A model generated the notes under the pieces. That model saw only the letters and a program-made list of their open reading frames with translations, had not been told where the DNA came from and searched no databases. Positions 5,060 to 6,246 of a stretch of 6,246 bases of DNA are shown here, piece by piece. Both the position numbers and the translations under genes were made by a program. Numbering within the stretch: the stretch's first letter is position 1; each line of letters opens with the position of its first letter. Origin of the DNA: Ruminococcus sp. (lineage in GTDB: Bacteria > Bacillota > Clostridia > Oscillospirales > Acutalibacteraceae); assembly GCA_004556705.1 (NCBI GenBank), contig SFGA01000067.1:1-6246 (forward strand), given 5' to 3'.

Positions 5060-5895
5060 CAAGTGAAATCAAAGATATTTTGGAGAACATGACAACCGCC
5101 GCCCCGGAGATGGAGGACTATATCGGCGAGGACGGACTGCTTTACTGCGGAAAGTGCCATACGCCGAAAGAAGCCTACTTCCCGGAGGGTAAGGAGCTGT
5201 TTGGCCGTGACCGCCACCCGGCAGAGTGCGACTGCCAGAGAGCCGCCCGTGAGCAGCGGCAGGCCGCCGAGGAACACCGCCGCCATGTGGAAGCCGTGGA
5301 AAATCTGAAACAGAGGGCTTTTGCCGACTCAGCCATGCAGCAATGGACATTCGAGAACGACAACGGCAGAAACCCGCAGACCGGGATTGCCCGGCGGTAT
5401 GCGGAGCATTGGGAAGAAATGCAGGCCGAAAACATCGGCTGCCTGTTCTGGGGGAACGTCGGCAACGGGAAAAGCTACCTTGCGGGCTGTATCGCAAACG
5501 CCCTCATGGAGAAAGAAGTCCCCGTATATATGACGAACTTCGCCGTTATCCTGGGCGACCTCTCTCCCGGCTTTACAGGCCGGAATGAGTATATTTCCCG
5601 CCTTTGCCGCTATCCGCTGCTTATCATTGACGACTTCGGCATGGAGCGTGGCACCGACTATGGACTGGAACAGGTATTCCATGTGATTGATACCCGATAC
5701 CGCAGCAACAAGCCGCTGATCGCCACCACCAACCGCCCGCTGGACGAGTTGAAAAAGCCGACAGACACGGCCCATTCCCGGATTTATGACCGACTGCTGT
5801 CCATGTGCGTCCCGATACGCTTTACTGGCGTCAACTTCCGGCAGGAAACCGCAAAGCGGAAAATGGAAACCATGAAGAAACTGCTGGCTGAATGA
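5056..5895 (+). CDS. DnaC/IstB-like AAA+ ATPase, probable helicase loader
   Basis: A 279-residue protein. The N-terminal part has a likely zinc-binding set, C31/C34 (CGKC) and C58/C60 (CDC), then a charged helical stretch (about 61-90). The AAA+ core has Walker A GNVGNGKSYLA (133-143), Walker B LLIIDDFG (188-195), sensor I ATTN (223-226) and basic residues in SRIYDRL (241-247) that are candidate arginine fingers or sensor II. This is the layout of DnaC/DnaI-type loaders, which place the replicative helicase on an origin. Its position directly after repA supports that over an IstB transposase-helper role, as no IstA-type transposase is nearby. GGAGGG (5041-5046) is 9 bases before ATG 5056, and the ATG overlaps the repA stop in ATGA, so RepA and the loader are likely made in coupled amounts. 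No damage is seen. Confidence 0.88.
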   Translation: MTSEIKDILENMTTAAPEMEDYIGEDGLLYCGKCHTPKEAYFPEGKELFGRDRHPAECDCQRAAREQRQAAEEHRRHVEAVENLKQRAFADSAMQQWTFENDNGRNPQTGIARRYAEHWEEMQAENIGCLFWGNVGNGKSYLAGCIANALMEKEVPVYMTNFAVILGDLSPGFTGRNEYISRLCRYPLLIIDDFGMERGTDYGLEQVFHVIDTRYRSNKPLIATTNRPLDELKKPTDTAHSRIYDRLLSMCVPIRFTGVNFRQETAKRKMETMKKLLAE

Positions 5896-5909
5896 AAGGA
5901 GTATTGCCT

Positions 5910-6098
5910 ATGGAGAATATCAAGCAGCACGACCACCGTACCACCCGCCGCCCCGACTGCGTGACGGAAATCCGCATGGGGAATACCGTTCTTGTCGTGT
6001 CCGGCTTTTTCAAGAAAGACACCACCAGCACCGCCGCCGACAAGATGGCGAGGGTACTGGAAGCGGAAGCCGCTGCTACACAAAAAAAGGCGATTTGA
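5910..6098 (+). CDS. tnpW: TnpW-family small transposon protein
   Basis: A 62-residue protein: a basic, polar N-terminus (MENIKQHDHRTTRRPD), then CVTEIRMGNTVLVVSGFFKKDTTSTAADKMARVLEAE, the core pattern of the TnpW family named after Tn4451 and usually found immediately before large serine recombinase genes. The function is not established. Its constant position suggests a small regulator or accessory factor of excision, but it could equally belong to the replication operon. I chose ATG 5910 because AAAGGAG (5895-5901) is 8 bases upstream. The earlier in-frame ATG at 5892 overlaps that site and lacks one of its own. The gene begins 14 bases after the ATPase stop, so it ends the same operon. 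Confidence 0.78.
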   Translation: MENIKQHDHRTTRRPDCVTEIRMGNTVLVVSGFFKKDTTSTAADKMARVLEAEAAATQKKAI

Positions 6099-6132
6099 CA
6101 AGCTGTAAAGAAGCAGATTTATCACTTTTACC

Positions 6133-6142
6133 GCTGTACAGC
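6133..6142. promoter_or_regulatory. Palindromic operator candidate GCTGTACAGC
   Basis: A perfect 10-base palindrome contains the proposed -35 box (TGTACA, 6135-6140) of the recombinase promoter. A repressor or activator dimer bound here would directly affect RNA polymerase access. Confidence 0.4.
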
Positions 6143-6164
6143 CGCCCCTGTTCCGTGGTACAAT
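6135..6164 (+). promoter_or_regulatory. Promoter candidate for the serine recombinase gene
   Basis: TGTACA (6135-6140; 4 of 6 matches to TTGACA) and TACAAT (6159-6164; 5 of 6 matches to TATAAT) are separated by 18 bp. Transcription would start near 6170, about 40 bases before the ATG at 6210. Both boxes lie within inverted repeats, suggesting regulated expression of the recombinase. Confidence 0.5.
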
Positions 6165-6192
6165 GAAACCACGGAATAGTGGGGCTGGCTGT
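6138..6192. repeat. Long nested inverted repeat over the recombinase promoter
   Basis: The inner arms TTCCGTGGT (6151-6159) and ACCACGGAA (6168-6176) are perfect, with loop ACAATGAA. The outer arms ACAGCCGCCCC (6138-6148) and GGGGC-T-GGCTGT (6181-6192) pair with one bulged T, and a small internal loop separates the two sets. About 20 base pairs form in all. The structure spans the -10 box and ends 8 bases before the recombinase ribosome binding site. It lacks a T-run, so it is not an intrinsic terminator. It may be an operator, or a structure in read-through mRNA from tnpW. Confidence 0.6.
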
Positions 6193-6209
6193 CGGAAACG
6201 GAGGATTTT

Positions 6210-6246
6210 ATGTTAAGACAAGCCACCCAAAACCTCATTACCGCCC
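6210..6246 (+). CDS. Start of a large serine recombinase (TnpX type), cut off by the window edge
   Basis: Only 12 full codons are present (MLRQATQNLITA). GGAGG (6200-6204) lies 5 bases upstream of ATG. The N-terminus MLRQxTxNLITALYPRLS is one I recall from large serine recombinases of Clostridia elements, and the position right after tnpW is where that gene is expected. Such an enzyme would catalyse excision and integration of the element, with its catalytic serine just beyond the right edge. No catalytic residue is visible in the window, so the call rests on the short N-terminal match and gene order. Confidence 0.68.
   Translation, partial: MLRQATQNLITA

Noticed and set aside
5056..5895. 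IstB transposase helper as the identity of the ATPase
   Set aside because: IstB and DnaC share the AAA+ fold, but there is no IstA-type transposase or insertion-sequence ends nearby, and the gene is coupled to a replication initiator.

Overview
The window looks like the backbone of a mobile genetic element from a gut-type Clostridia (Lachnospiraceae/Oscillospiraceae or relatives, Bacillota). The evidence is strong AGGAGG-type ribosome binding sites, a GC-rich and tightly packed conserved gene block, and protein families that I recognise from Tn916/Tn1549/Tn4451-type integrative elements. No type IV secretion gene lies inside the window, so what is visible is a mobilisation-replication-excision module. 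It could belong to a compact mobilizable element or to a larger conjugative one.

Layout. Positions 1-222 hold a leader with two inverted repeats and perhaps the tail of an upstream gene. Positions 223-645 hold a Tn916 Orf7-like sigma-70 region 4 regulator gene that is interrupted by an in-frame TAG at codon 60. Overlapping its end, 638-835 encodes a 65-residue HTH protein (Orf8-like). An AT-rich patch, about 836-1310, carries one small two-helix glycine-rich membrane protein gene with its own promoter-like sequence; a strong intrinsic terminator (1273-1309) closes the patch. Positions about 1340-1760 are non-coding and crowded with inverted repeats. By position, just upstream of the relaxosome genes, this is the best candidate for the origin of transfer.

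From 1779 the genes are close-packed, many overlapping: mobC (ribbon-helix-helix relaxosome protein), a MOBP-type relaxase, a cysteine-rich VLP-type zinc-ribbon protein, a RepA_N-type replication initiator, a DnaC/IstB-like ATPase helicase loader and a TnpW-family small protein. After a 111-bp control region the first codons of a gene run off the right edge. Its N-terminus matches what I recall of the large serine recombinases of the TnpX type.

Inferred working order: the serine recombinase excises the element as a circle. MobC and the relaxase nick oriT for transfer with a helper or cognate secretion machine. RepA and the DnaC-like loader could replicate the circle. The most striking signal is inside repA: four 23-bp direct repeats plus one inverted copy (4645-4753), followed by an AT-rich tract. 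They look like an intragenic iteron origin, as known for RepA_N plasmids. Because the period is not a multiple of three, the repetition is a DNA-level rather than a protein-level property. Other unusual points are the nonsense-mutated sigma gene, a repA ribosome binding site that faces an ATC codon, and a long nested inverted repeat over the recombinase promoter.
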